NCBI GenBank assembly: GCA_021292165.1
Contig: JAHFWL010001197.1
Coordinates: 29,184-93,183, forward strand
Reading direction: 5' to 3'
Length of the DNA: 64,000 nucleotides
DNA from: Shinisaurus crocodilurus
Lineage: Eukaryota > Chordata > Lepidosauria > Squamata > Shinisauridae
This document shows positions 53,739 through 63,896 of the stretch, in pieces; positions within the stretch are counted from its first letter, which is position 1; every line of letters starts with the position of its first letter. A model generated the notes under the pieces. The model did not search any database and had not been told where the DNA came from. It saw only the letters and a list, made by a program, of their open reading frames with translations. Position numbers and translations under genes: made by a program.

Positions 53739-54435
53739 ATCCAGTTTTAGCCTGGCTTCCCCAACCTGCTTCCTTCCAGATGTTTTGGATTTCAAGTTCT
53801 AGGGATGTATTAAAAAACTGATGGGGGGCTGAAGTAGGGGTGAACTCGCCCTGCTCGACCCCCAAGCCCTGCGTAACTTACCTTTCCCCAGCTCGGCTCA
53901 CATTCCTGATCCCCGGTGTTAGTCTTCCAGGTCCCCAGCGCTACATATTTTACGTACAAAACAGGGGGGGAAACCACCTTAAAGCGGCCACGATTTGCGT
54001 AAGCGGCGCTTAAGGAGGTTTTCCCTGTTTTCTACATAAATTACGTAGCGCCGGGGACCTGGAAGTGCACAGATCCAATTTTAACCTGGCTTCCCCAACC
54101 TGGTTCCTTCCAGATGTTTTAGGGATGTATAAAAAAATTGATGGGGGGTTGAAGTGGGGGCAAACTCACCCCGCTCGACCCCCCCCCAAGCCCCACGTAA
54201 CTTACCTTTCCCCAGCTCAGCTCCCGGAAGTGCCGCGAGCGGCTTGGCAACTGCATCAGCTGGCGGTCGACAAGCAGCACTGGAGCGATCACGGCGGGGG
54301 AGACCGCTGAGCGTCCGGTGCGCGGATGAACCGGTAGGTCCACATCCCTAAACTCCCATTGGCCCCAGCCAGCATGGCCAATGGTCAGGAATCATGGGAG
54401 TTGCCATCCAAAGCACCAGAAGGGCACCAAACTGG
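53739..54435. repeat. Local tandem duplication of nested elements
   Basis: A ~330-bp unit (53739-54068) containing a P-type MITE left arm and an inserted D-type element start is repeated from 54069. The second unit lacks GGATTTCAAGTTC before TAGGGATG and lacks the D hairpin. The MITE right arm (ACTCCCATTGGCC, then CACCAAACTGGGG) is present once at 54352-54435. Confidence 0.75.
53800..54350. mobile_element. TAGGGATG-family element D5 (duplicated)
   Basis: Two D left ends (TAGGGATGTATTAAAAA at 53800, TAGGGATGTATAAAAAA at 54120) and one right end (CCACATCCCTA, 54350). The first keeps the hairpin (GCGCTACATATTTTACGT with ATAAATTACGTAGCGC); the second has lost it. Confidence 0.72.
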
Positions 54436-54580
54436 GGAAGACTGGTTTATCAAAATAAATCAAAATATCAGATCAGATCAAAATATGCATTTAAAGAGAC
54501 AGATTGAAAGAAAACACACATTTAAATATGTGTGTTAAAATGAACATTTTGAGAGCGATTTTTTGGGGGGGTACATAGAT

Positions 54581-54678
54581 TCATAGATCATAGAGTTGGA
54601 AGGAGCCTACAAGGCTATCGAGTCCAACCCCCTGCTCAATGCAGGAAACTAGAGGAGGGGTCTCCCATCCAAGTGATA
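54581..54678 (-). mobile_element. 5S-derived SINE, first part
   Basis: TCATAGATCATAGAGTTGG to GGGGTCTCCCATCCAAGTGATA; split by the unit at 54679. Confidence 0.85.
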
Positions 54679-54961
54679 AGATATCCAGAGACCATGAATG
54701 CTCTTCTTTTATCAGAGTTGGCTTTTGGGGGGCCATTTAGGGTTGCAAAGGGTGAGCACTTGTTGGGAGCAGAAGGATCCTGACACTTGGATAGACATTC
54801 AGAACAAAAGTGAGATGTTATTAGTGGGAGGGAAAGAGGTCCCCTTTAATAACAGATGGGAGAGAAAGAAAAGTTATTCTTGAAGAAGAAGAAGAAGAAG
54901 AAGAAGAAGAAGGAGGAGGAGGAGGAGGAGGAGGAGGAGGAGGAGGAGGAGGAGGAGGTGT
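54679..54961 (+). mobile_element. Young mobile or duplicated unit with GAA/GGA tail, copy 1
   Basis: AGATATCCAGAGACCATGAATG to TTATTCTTGAAG, then (GAA)n(GGA)n, then GTGTTCT. About 98% identical by eye to 55596-55950. It interrupts a 5S SINE. It codes, with one frame break, for the same peptide as copy 2. The element type is not recognised. Confidence 0.7.
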
Positions 54962-55023
54962 TCTGACCGTGCTTAGCTTTCCACATTCAGACAAGCTGAG
55001 CCAGCGTGAGCCACAGGCCTGTA
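54962..55023 (-). mobile_element. 5S-derived SINE, second part
   Basis: GACCGTGCTTAGCTTTCCAC to CCACAGGCCTGTAA. The words CCAGGCCT of the consensus at the junction are missing, so insertion removed about 8 bases. Confidence 0.82.
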
Positions 55024-55286
55024 ACATGTATGGAAACAGAATGGAATTGAATTATGGATAAAACATTGAAAAACTGTCATGAACTGAGAACAGGCAGCAT
55101 TGTCCATTCATTCATATTGGTTACTCTTATGCTTTGGAAAGTTTCTCTTTCCCCCCCCTTCTCCTACTGCAAGTGATAACTGTGTAAGAAAAATACACCA
55201 TGCACAATCATCCTAGCACTTAAAGCATTTGTTATACCACGTTGGGGTCATCCCACGGCTCATGTCAATCACTGTATTATTATTTT

Positions 55287-55291
<5 letters not shown>

Positions 55292-55366
<75 letters not shown>
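55292..55366. repeat. (GT)n(GA)n microsatellite
   Basis: About 19 GT then about 17 GA units. Confidence 0.97.
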
Positions 55367-55368
<2 letters not shown>

Positions 55369-55595
55369 TTTGTTTTGAAAGCGCCAGCCACCATCCTGTC
55401 AGGAGTACAATCGCATTGCCTGAGGGCTTGTGAAAAATATCATTTTGCTCCCTAATTGCCATCTTTCCAAATGCATCGTGCCCGCATCTTTAAGCACAGG
55501 CAAGCGAGGAAAAGTTTCACTACATGCCCAGCAATGAATCTCAAGGCCTTTACCAGAAAAAAGAAGAAGCTTTGCCTCAGAAAGGTGTAATTAAC
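55367..55595. other. Unique-looking sequence
   Basis: GCGCCAGCCACCATCCTGTC to GAATCTCAAGGCC shows no repeat similarity and may be conserved; not tested. Confidence 0.3.
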
Positions 55596-55950
55596 AGATA
55601 TCCAGAGACCATGAATGCTCTTCTTTTATCAGAGTTGGCTTTTGGGGGGCCATTTAGGGTTGCAAAGGGTGAGCACTTGTTGGGAGCAGAAGTTCCTGAC
55701 ACTTGGATAGACATTCAGAACAAAAGAGAGATGTTATTAGTGGGAGGGAAAGAGGCCCCCTTTAATAACAGATGGGAGAGAAAGAAAAGTTATTCTTGAA
55801 GAAGAAGGAGGAGGAGGAGGAGGAGGAGGAGGAGGAGGAGGAGGAGGAGGAGAAGAAGAAGAAGAAGAAGAAGAAGAAGAAGAAGAAGAAGAAGAAGAAG
55901 AAGAAGAAGAAGAAGAAGAAGAAGAAGAAGAAGAAGAAGAAGGTGTTCTC
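55596..55950 (+). mobile_element. Young mobile or duplicated unit with GAA/GGA tail, copy 2
   Basis: An intact frame ending at 55799 reads RYPETMNALLLSELAFG, then VAKGEHLLGAE and WIDIQNKREMLLVGG, and ends RWERKKSYS. It is followed by a (GGA)n(GAA)n tract to 55942 and GGTGTTCT. The right border falls inside an F/D-type arm (CGCGAGCCGAGC). The protein family is not recognised; it could be the C-terminus of a retroelement ORF. Confidence 0.65.
55807..55942. repeat. (GGA)n(GAA)n tract
   Basis: About 45 trinucleotide units. Long poly-Glu, Lys, Leu and Ser frames here are artefacts. Confidence 0.97.
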
Positions 55951-56057
55951 GCGAGCCGAGCTGGGGAAACATGTAGGGTGAGCAGAGCTTGGGGGGTCAA
56001 GCCCGGTGAGTTCGCCAGACTTCCACCCCCCCCAATCAAGCTCCGTGCACATCACTA
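55951..56057. mobile_element. D/F-type right arm
   Basis: GCGAGCCGAGCTGGGG to CCGTGCACATCACTA. Matches 37010-37150; the left arm is missing. Confidence 0.6.
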
Positions 56058-56410
56058 GCCTAAATGCAAATTGGGTACATTGTCATGTACTATTCTGGGA
56101 GGTGCAGATCGATCGGGTTAATCCATTAAAAAAAATAAAAATCACATAGCGAATTTCTCACCCATCCTTAGGAAAAAATGGGGAGGACCATTATGCAACC
56201 CCAAGCTCCTTAGAGGAAAGACGGTTCCAAAAATAATTCTTTTTAAAAAGTTGATCAAATGAAGTAGATACAGAACTGAGCCCACAATGGCTCCATTTAC
56301 TATTGGGTGGTTGCATATCCCCTACTCATATCTACTGGCATGGAAAGGAACCAAAAAAGGCTGCCTTTCTATAACATGCCTCTATAATGCAGATAATTTT
56401 CTTCGATGGA
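56058..56410. other. Intergenic; possible element end
   Basis: AATTTCTCACCCATCCTTA at 56153-56172 resembles an H right end. Nothing else is supported. Confidence 0.35.
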
Positions 56411-56870
56411 TAGGTTTGTGTGAGGAATCCAATAGGGGGGTGAAAATCAGATGGGTTTTCACAGTTCAGCCCCCCAGATTCTGGTTCACCAGCCCTGCAC
56501 TAGCACCAACTCACAATGCTGTGAGTCGAGCCAACTCACAGACTTCCGTCTCTAAGATGAGCTGCAATTTACACATTTTTTTTAAAAAAACAACTGCTAA
56601 GGTTATTGGCATAAATTTACTCAATTTGCACACATAGGCACCCGAAAAGCATGTGATCTGCATACAGTGATTTGCACGATTCATGTAAACTTACACAATT
56701 TGCGTAAATTTCCTTTGTGTTTTTTTTTTTAAATGCACAAACCTCGGCCCATCTTACAAAGTCTACGGAACAGCCCCCGACTTGGCCCGCTTCTGATCAT
56801 TGGATCAGAAGCAGGCAGGAAGTCCATCGGGCTGAAATGAGCTGGACTTCCCAGCGTCAGCACATCCCTA
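56411..56870 (+). mobile_element. TAGGGATG-family element A7
   Basis: TAGGTTTGTGTGAGGAATCC to GCGTCAGCACATCCCTA. A hallmarks: GATTCTGGTTCACCAGCC, CTAGCACCAACTCACAATG and GAAGCAGGCAGGAAGTCC. No duplication (TCGATGGA/CGACACGA). Confidence 0.82.
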
Positions 56871-57281
56871 CGACACGATAATATTTTGTTTCTTTTACTT
56901 CCCCTATTTTAGATAAGAATCCTCTCCCTCTCACCACCCCAATCTGGCTATAGAATGACATCTATACTTCTTTCTGTTCAGTGCATCATATACTTCCTGC
57001 TGCTGTCAAACAGACTTCTCATTGCCAGGGGCAAAGGGAAACTGAAGGAGAAACGAGAGGTGATTGACGGCACGACGTAGAAGGGAATGAAGGGAGAATC
57101 TATCTGTGCTTCTGCCTCTTCATAAAACACATCCATTCAGGAGTTGCTTGGCAGAGGTCTAGCCGTCAGCGCTGGAAGCCACTCTGGCAGCTAATAATTC
57201 TGTGTTTTGGTTTGATCAATTCTTGATGTGACATTAGGAAAATGAACACTCACCGGGGCTTGCCAAGTCAGTGAGACAGCG
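56871..57281. other. Unique-looking sequence
   Basis: 57120-57240 (GCAGCTAATAATTCTG, GTTTGATCAATTCTTG) has TAAT-type words and no repeat similarity. Conservation unproven. Confidence 0.3.
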
Positions 57282-57850
57282 ATGTTTCAGTGGCGCCCTA
57301 CTCCATATGTAAACCGCAGCCTGGGGCCCAGCACCACCTTAACTCCAGTTTTGCACTTCTACAGAGCAATCCATGGTGACTTTACGCACTCACTGTGTGT
57401 TTGTAACTGGTTTGCTTCGGGACTGCTCACTGCAAATGCAACCATTCTGAAGGGTCACCGCCTCCCATGTGAGCCTGCCCATAATCTGCGATTCTCATCA
57501 GAGGCCCTGTTATTTATCTCACAAACTAAAGTGGTGAGTTTGGTGGGGACTCAAGACAGGGCCTTTTCTGTAGTGGCACCCCAATTGTGGAGCTCCCTCC
57601 CCAGGGAGCTTAGCTTGGCATCCTCTTTACTGTGCTTAAGATGGACAATGAAGACATTTCAGTTCTGTTGAGTTTTTAATGATGTTTAATGCTGCTCTCT
57701 AAATGTAATATTGCTCCCTTTTTAATATTAACTTTATGGTCCTGATGTTTCTGTTGTTGTTGTTTTCCTGTGATTTTATGCTGATGGTTTGGGGGTTTTA
57801 CTGTTGTTTTATTTGGTTACTGTATCACCTCAAGCTCCTATTGTATATTA
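57282..57850 (+). mobile_element. L2 LINE 3' end (older copy)
   Basis: The frame 57282-57671 contains VVSLVGTQDRAFSVVAPQLWSSLPRELSLASSL and RWTMKTFQF, the L2 ORF2 C-terminus with substitutions relative to 45111. A diverged 3' UTR follows. Confidence 0.85.
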
Positions 57851-57854
57851 AATC

Positions 57855-57977
57855 AGCCTTCCCCAACCTGGCACACTTCGGATGTGTTGGACTACAACAC
57901 CCACCATCGCCACTGGCCACGTTGGCTGGGGATTATAGGAATTGTACATCTGAAAGGCACAAGGTTGGGAATGGCTG
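57855..57977. mobile_element. Palindromic hAT MITE (type P)
   Basis: CAGCCTTCCCCAACCTGG to CAAGGTTGGGAATGGCTG with GTTGGACTACAACACCC. Flanks TATTAAAT/CATTAATT (6 of 8). Confidence 0.8.
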
Positions 57978-58059
57978 CATTAATTAATCAATCCCATCGT
58001 GCTATACAGCCATCTCCCCACTCGAGTCTTTATTGATATTTTGCGATGCTGTTCTCCAA

Positions 58060-58849
58060 ACAGAGGTTGTGTACAAAAATGTGTATATTAGTGAAAGTAA
58101 TGTACAAAAATGCATTACGTTTGGGGAAATTGTTTGCAAAAATGTATATATCAAGCAAAATTTCATACAAAAATATGTCTATTGGGAGAAAGTGCACAAA
58201 AATGCATATGAAGTTCCATCCAGACTTTTTAAAAAGTTGCAAATATGGATGTGTGGGGGTGAATCTGATAGAGGGTAAAAATCCAATGGATTTTCACGAT
58301 TCAGCGCCCCGGATTCTGGTTTGCCAGCCGTGCACTGGCACCAACTCACTGTGGTGTGAGTCGAGCCGGCTCATGGATTTCTGTCTCTATGATAGGCCAT
58401 GATCTGCACATTTAAAAAAAATGCTATGGAAATGTGCGTAAATGTACTCAATTTGGGCCCATCAGCACCCAAAGAGCACGTGATCCTTGAGCAGTTTGCA
58501 CAAATTGGCCAATTTTACACAAAGCGCACTACATCCACCTGCTTTTTGGTTGTCAATTTGCGCGAAAACGCAAAATACCACGATTTGCACAAATCTGCTT
58601 AGAGGGTCTAAAAAATATATATGCACAAACTGCAGCACATCTTGAAGATGGAAATCCAGGGGGAACACCCCGATTTGGCATGCTTCCAATCATCGGCTCG
58701 GAAGCGGGCAGGAAGTCCGTCGAGCTGAAATGAGCTGGACTTCCCAGCGGCAGTCAGCACGCCCCTAAAACTGTTGTGTAAAAGGTACTTCAGGGTTGGG
58801 AAAATGAGAAACCGAGGGATACAGAAATTGACAGATGCATCCATCCCTA
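58060..58849. mobile_element. TAGGGATG-family element J2 (split by A8)
   Basis: AAAATGTGTATATTAGTG-type repeats, then after A8 GGGTTGGGAAAATGAGAAAC to CATCCATCCCTA, as in J1. The left terminus is not located. Confidence 0.6.
58244..58767 (+). mobile_element. TAGGGATG-family element A8
   Basis: TATGGATGTGTGGGGG to CAGTCAGCACGCCCCTA. GATTCTGGTTTGCCAGCC, GTGGTGTGAGTCGAGCC and GGGCAGGAAGTCC identify A. It lies inside J2 but the duplication is not visible. Confidence 0.78.
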
Positions 58850-58929
58850 GGCCAGGGTGAACTGCTAGAATATTCTTAATGCACCCAGCCAGACCCCCTT
58901 ATCGGTGCTATAAATGCTCCAAGCGAAAT

Positions 58930-59127
58930 TAGGGATGAGAGAACCAAGGGCGCCCAAGCTCCCCAAGAACTCTATAAGAACTCTATTTCGAAGTGCGCTG
59001 CATCTCACTCCCCTTTTCCTTTGCGACATGTTTTTTTTCTTTTCGTTCGAACAGGGAAAGTGTGCATCTCCATGGACATTTTTCAAAAGTGCACACTTCC
59101 CCCCATTGCCTAAAGTGTGAAAATGCA

Positions 59128-59196
<69 letters not shown>

Positions 59197-59370
59197 TGCA
59201 TATTACAGCATGGATTTCTCAAAAAAAAAAATCTCAAAAAATACACAGCTTTGAATGCAATCGTAAGTTTGGGAATCTGCACACTGTTTTTGAGAAATGC
59301 CCTCCTGTTCATGTTCAGGGTTGTGACCGAAGTCAGTTCTGATGGTATGCAAAATTCTCATATATCCCTA
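58930..59370. mobile_element. TAGGGATG-family element H2
   Basis: TAGGGATGAGAGAACC to TTCTCATATATCCCTA. Mirrored GTGCACTTTTGAAAAATG segments. An (ATT)n grew inside at about 59130-59197. Weak duplication AGCGAAAT/GACAGAAT. Confidence 0.72.
59130..59197. repeat. (ATT)n microsatellite
   Basis: About 22 units. Confidence 0.97.
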
Positions 59371-59639
59371 GACAGAATGAAGTCGTGTGTGTGTGGGAGG
59401 GAGTGTATCCACACCCTCTGCTACTGCTAGTCATTGCAGTCATCTCTGTATTCTTATTAGTGTCTGATAAGATTTCTACTGGTATTTATATGGCATTTTC
59501 CTGATAATAAATAACAATAATCCCCTCATTAATGAAATAACAGGGGTGTCCCCTTTATTAAAGAAATAATAGGCCTCCCCTTATTAAAGAAATAATAGGT
59601 CTCCCCCACTACAACTAATGGAAGTAGTTGTTAGTAATT
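59371..59639. other. Intergenic
   Basis: Contains GAAATAATAGG direct repeats at 59533-59605; no gene. Confidence 0.45.
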
Positions 59640-60034
59640 AACAGTGCAATCGTATGCATGCCTACTCAGAAGTAAGTCTCAGGGCTGACGCCAATAACTG
59701 GCATCCTTCAACAGCTGCTATGGCCCGCTGCTGTCCTCGTGTTCCCCTTTTAGGAAAAAAAAAATCCTGGCCCACTGCTCCACCCCAGGCAACTATTTTT
59801 TTCTCCATTTCCCACAATACCCCTGCTGTAGCATAGCTCAGTGGCATTGTGGGAAATTAAGGGGTGGCTAGACCCAGCTGTTCAACACTGCTCGGGGCAC
59901 TGCCTGCGCAGTCAGGCAAACCTGCCAGGGGCCACTGACAGAAGTGGGGGCTGACTATGGAATACTTTGCCAGGGCTCCTCAAATCTCCATCTGAGTCCC
60001 ATTGAGTTCAATGGAGTTACTGCAATGTAACTGT
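59640..60034. mobile_element. MITE type Q split by unassigned insert
   Basis: Left AGTGCAATCGTATGCATGCCTACTCAG (59644) and right TCCCATTGAGTTCAATGG (59997) are the two parts of a Q palindrome. The ~305-bp insert (59687-59991, starting CAGGGCTGACGCC) may be a hAT but its other end is unclear. Confidence 0.6.
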
Positions 60035-60104
60035 GTTATAGAGTTGTTCGGGCCACCAAAGTAGTTAACTACCAACAGAAGCAATTGAGCCATGTAGTTC
60101 GAAC

Positions 60105-60519
60105 TACGGATGTACGAGAATTTTGTTCCTGTTTGCAAATCACGTGACCGTGTCTCATTTGCAACCCCAAATGCAAACGCAAGCAGGAGTGTGATTCTTG
60201 GGAAATGTTCCCAATTCCCCCAGCTTGGGAATGCATTTGAAAGCCTGCGATTGAGCAAGGGCACATGTCCCAAAATTCCAAAATGTACATGTGCCCCAAA
60301 CAACTACATTTTCATGCTTCCGCTTATGTAGGGGAAGGCACAGTTGAAGGGTGTGCCTGGGAAAGTGTGCCTTTTTCCTGTTAGAAATGCAAACTTTTCC
60401 TCTTTGAATAAAAAAAAAAGTCACTTGCATTTGGGGGTAAGAACGAGGCAAGACAAGCATCGAGGTGGTGAAAAACAGAGAACCTCAAAATTCAAACATT
60501 GCTCGTTCTCCCATCTCTG
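60105..60519. mobile_element. TAGGGATG-family element H3
   Basis: TACGGATGTACGAGAATTTTG to TCGTTCTCCCATCTCTG. Mirrored AATGTACATGTGCC text. Flanks share GAACTA with an offset. Confidence 0.65.
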
Positions 60520-60619
60520 AACTACTTCTTATAAAGTAGCTGCAATTACCATTCAGCTACCTAAAAAGTAGTTTAACTAGTAGTTTATCTTTGGAATGCT
60601 TTCCCAAGGGAAGATTTGA

Positions 60620-60832
60620 ATGGCACTGACCTTGCTTTCATTTCGGTGCCAAATTTGCCAAAGCACTGTATTTTATTTTTTATTGTTAAGTGATTGGTTG
60701 AATAATTTAATGCCACTTATTTTATAATATTGTTGTTATTATGTATGGTATTTGTCCTTTTATAACATCATGGGCACCACTCTGTGATCCATTGTGGGGT
60801 GAAGGGCAGGTTATAAATTAAAGAAAGAAAGA
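60620..60832 (+). mobile_element. LINE 3' tail, clade uncertain
   Basis: CACTCTGTGATCCATTGTGGGG and GGCAGGTTATAAATTAAAGAAAG form a L2/CR1-like tail with a (GAAA)n end. Confidence 0.45.
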
Positions 60833-60872
60833 AAATGAACTACTGCTCTGCAATATTCTCAAGCAGAATTAG

Positions 60873-61255
60873 TGATAAGGATGTACGAGAAGTTTGCTTC
60901 AGTTTGCAAATCACACAAAAATGCCCCGTTCTGAACCCCAAATTTGAATCGCAGCGCCTGTTCTATGAAAATGTCCACAAATTCCTGAACTTGTGTTCAC
61001 AAAACGAGCACTTTAAAAAATGCACAACTTAAAAAAATGGACAACTTTAAAGTTTGCATTTTTTTTAAAGTGAGATTTTTTAAAAAAAATGCACACTTTT
61101 AAAAATCTGTTCTTTTAAATATTTACATTTTCACGCTATGATGATGGGGAAGCACACACATTTAAAAATGTACACTTGAAAGTTGTACATTTTTTAAAGT
61201 TGCGCATTTTTATGTTGGGCAGCATGTAGACAGACATAGGATTTTTTGGAGACCC
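60873..61255. mobile_element. Probable H-type element
   Basis: AAGGATGTACGAGAAGTTTGC starts like H3. The inside has mirrored TTTAAAAAATGCACAA/TGCACACTTTTAAAA runs. No defined right end. Confidence 0.5.
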
Positions 61256-61265
61256 AGTTACAAGG

Positions 61266-61772
61266 TAGGGATGTAGCCGAGTAGCCCGGCAGACAGGAGC
61301 AAGGCCCGAACTGGGCCTACTCGTGTCCGCTGGGCTACTCAGCCACCCGCGCGGCACTGCGGAGAGCCTGCCTCCCCGTCCGCTGGTCCCGTCGTGTCAC
61401 TTCCGGCGCAGAGGAAGTGATGTGACGGGACCCTGCTCCGTCGCGCTGGACCCCCGCGCTCTGTTTTTTGGTGAGGGAAACCAGGACAAGCCCTGTTGCC
61501 CTGATTCCTCCCGCCAAAACAGAGTGCGGGCGGGGGTCCAGCGCGCTGGAGCAGTGGCTCCGGTGGCGGCGGAGGCGCACAGCGGTGCAGGACCAGGTAG
61601 GACAATGGCGGGGGCGGGGGCAGTGGGGGGGTCCTCTGGTGGTGGCAGCAGTAGCGGGGGGCAGGGGGTCCTCCGGCGGCGGCAGCAGCGGTGGCTCGAG
61701 CGGCTCGAGCAGCACGGAGAACGCTCTGCGCCTCTCTGAAGAGTGAGATCGGGCCGCCGCCACTCGCGGGGG
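61266..61772. mobile_element. CpG-rich TAGGGATG-family element E2
   Basis: Starts TAGGGATGTAGCCGAGTAGCC. It is the reverse of E1, including the GTCACTTCCGGCGCAGAGG hairpin (61396) and the GTTTTTTGGTGAGGGAAACC/GGATTCCTCC...CCAAAAC arms. It ends in GCTCGCGGGGGG-like text at 61772. The large open frames (up to 174 aa on either strand) follow from GC content. Confidence 0.75.
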
Positions 61773-61849
61773 GCTGAGCCCGGAGCGAGCCTCCAGCCGA
61801 CTCCAGGCTTGGCCCCACCACTAGTTGTAAAACATCTTCGACTTCATCG

Positions 61850-62145
61850 CTGGGGATGCACACGCAGACCCCCCCCCTTCCCCCCTTGCAGGTGGCGTGG
61901 AAAGAAGAACCATGCTGGCTGCTTATCTGAGGTCGCCCTCGGAGGAGGGGTTAGGGGGCGTTCCAGGGGCATTCCACCTCCCATCTGAAACACCTCAACT
62001 AGACAGCCAAAATCGGCTATCCAGCTGAGTTGCAGGGCGAGAGGAGCACGGAGGTGATCTTCACCTCCACACTCCTCCTGCCCGCCATAGGATGCCCATA
62101 ATCCTCTAAGGTGGAAGAGTTATGGGCAACCCGACTGGATTGTGC
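61850..62145 (-). mobile_element. Type M foldback (partial)
   Basis: CGTGGAAAGAAGAACCATGCTGGCTGC, GGTCGCCCTCGGAGGAGGGG, and the end CTGGATTGTGCCCTCA; matches 30780-31115. Confidence 0.65.
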
Positions 62146-63119
62146 CCTCAGTCAATGAGAGAAAAGTGAGCACTTCTGAAAAATGTCCATGTTTTTCCAT
62201 TTGGCCGAACAAAACAAACAAACAACAAAAAAAAACAGGTCACGAATGAGAACCGGAGGGCGCTGAACTGAGCTTCGAAGTAAAGTGCTGAGACTTTTGG
62301 CGAGCTGGAGCTTCCCCGTTTCTCCCATCCCTGAATTTGGCACAGGAGCGGCACACACACCCAAGCCAACGATTGCTGGCATGATCGTTCAAATGGTGAC
62401 CACAATGGACCTTGTGCATTGCAAAAATTAATGCCCATGGAATTACTGTTGAACTAAGTAACAGTAATATGTTTTGCTTGGCCGAGGAGTTGCTAAGTTA
62501 TTGATCCATTTGTGCCTGTGTGTCCTGCTGTATTCTGGTTCCCACCCAACTCCCTTTGGCACTGCAATGACTTTGCAGCCAGTTCTAATCTCGCTGAAAC
62601 TGGTACAATGGGATGGTGTCATTTGAGGAGTATCGTCAGTCAGGTTTGTTGGCAATGAACAGTGACGAGGAGCTGGCCTCTCAATTTTGTCATGCTGCAC
62701 ATTTTATTTCCTTGCCTGCCAGCGTGTCTCCCGATAGCCTCAACATTACACAATTGACGGCTCATGAAGGCATCAGTTCTGACAATCCTATCTGGAGCTG
62801 GAGAGGAGTCCATGCTATGCGAGGACCAAAGGAAGGTTAGAGGGAACTTGGCATGCCTAAAGCTTTGGACAGTCTCCTCTTGCTCTGGGTTTCAGTATCA
62901 ATCTATTGTCTCAAAAAAAAAAATGCTTATGATTTGCCAGTGCCCTTCTGTGTGTGCTGTAGCCAAATGCCCTTGGTGTATCTGTCACCCAACTCTTGCC
63001 CCTCCAAATTCTGTGCAGAGCACAGCTGAGGTCTTCAAATCCATGTTCGGCCTAGTTCCCATTAAGCCTTCTCTTTGTGTGGGATCAGAATGAAACAAAC
63101 TTTCCTGGAACAATGGGGA
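62146..63119. other. H-type right end, then unassigned
   Basis: 62150-62333 ends TTTCTCCCATCCCTG as H elements do. 62340-63119 shows no gene or repeat I can name. Confidence 0.45.
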
Positions 63120-63467
63120 TGATACCTAAAGAGGAGAGGAGGGAGATGAAAGGGAGCATAGGGCCATTCCACCAGCCCTGCCGAAATGCCGTTCTCCTGA
63201 AGGCTCCTCCTCTCTCAACTGCCACCGCCACCAGCCATTCCAACAGGCTGAGAGGAGGGAGATGAGAGGGAGTGCCAGGGCCATTCCACCAGCCCTGCCA
63301 GGAGTATTAATATTCCCCCTTCTTCCTTCCCCATTCCTTTTTCCTTGTGTGTCGTGTCTTTTTAGATGTAAGCCTGCAGGCAGGGACCGTCTTGTTAATT
63401 GCTGTAAACCGCCCAGAGAGCTTCGGCTATTGGGCGGTATAAAAAGGAAATAAATAAATAAGTAGGC
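63120..63467 (+). mobile_element. SINE/LINE with BovB-type tail
   Basis: Two partial heads (GAGAGGAGGGAGATGAAAGGG and GAGAGGAGGGAGATGAGAGGG, 63130 and 63249), then TTTTTAGATGTAAGCCTGC, CCGCCCAGAGAGCTTCGGC and GGCGGTATAAAAAGG. Matches 39637-39868. Confidence 0.75.
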
Positions 63468-63487
63468 AAGCCTTGCTTGTTTCAGGC

Positions 63488-63896
63488 AAGGATGTGCACT
63501 TTATTTGAATGAATTTGCCCAATTCACAATTCCCGAACCCAAAGGTAGACCCGAATGCAATTTGTGGTCAGGAATCCATACGTTTCTGAGCTTGCGATGC
63601 ACTCTGCAAGGGGGGGGGAGTGTTTGACAATGTAGCGCTGGAAACCAGAAGTCACTTACCTCAGCTCAGCTTGCGGGAACGCGAGTCGAGCCGGGGAAAA
63701 CGTGGGGTGAGTGGAGCTCGGGGGGGTGTGTGTCGAGCCAGGCACACATTTGAAAAAATGTGCAAAATGCTCAGAAACACACTTCAGTCAATGGATGCAT
63801 GCCGAAAATGTGTATGTTTTGAAATGCGCACAAAATGTGTACATTAATGCATACATTAATGTCCACATTGCAAAAAACTTGTACAGATTTCCATTT
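63488..63896. mobile_element. I-type element containing a D/F arm
   Basis: AAGGATGTGCACTTTATTTG, then CCGAATGCAATTTGTGG and GAGCTTGCGATGC resemble I1. Inside, 63637-63745 is a D/F arm (TAGCGCTGGAAACC, GAACGCGAGTCGAGCC). Ends not defined. Confidence 0.5.

Noticed and set aside
55737..56055. Poly-Ser, poly-Phe, poly-Leu and poly-Lys frames
   Set aside because: All are readings of the GAA/GGA tract.
61339..61863. 174-aa open frame in a CpG-rich region
   Set aside because: An effect of high GC in E2. Several overlapping frames on both strands are equally open.
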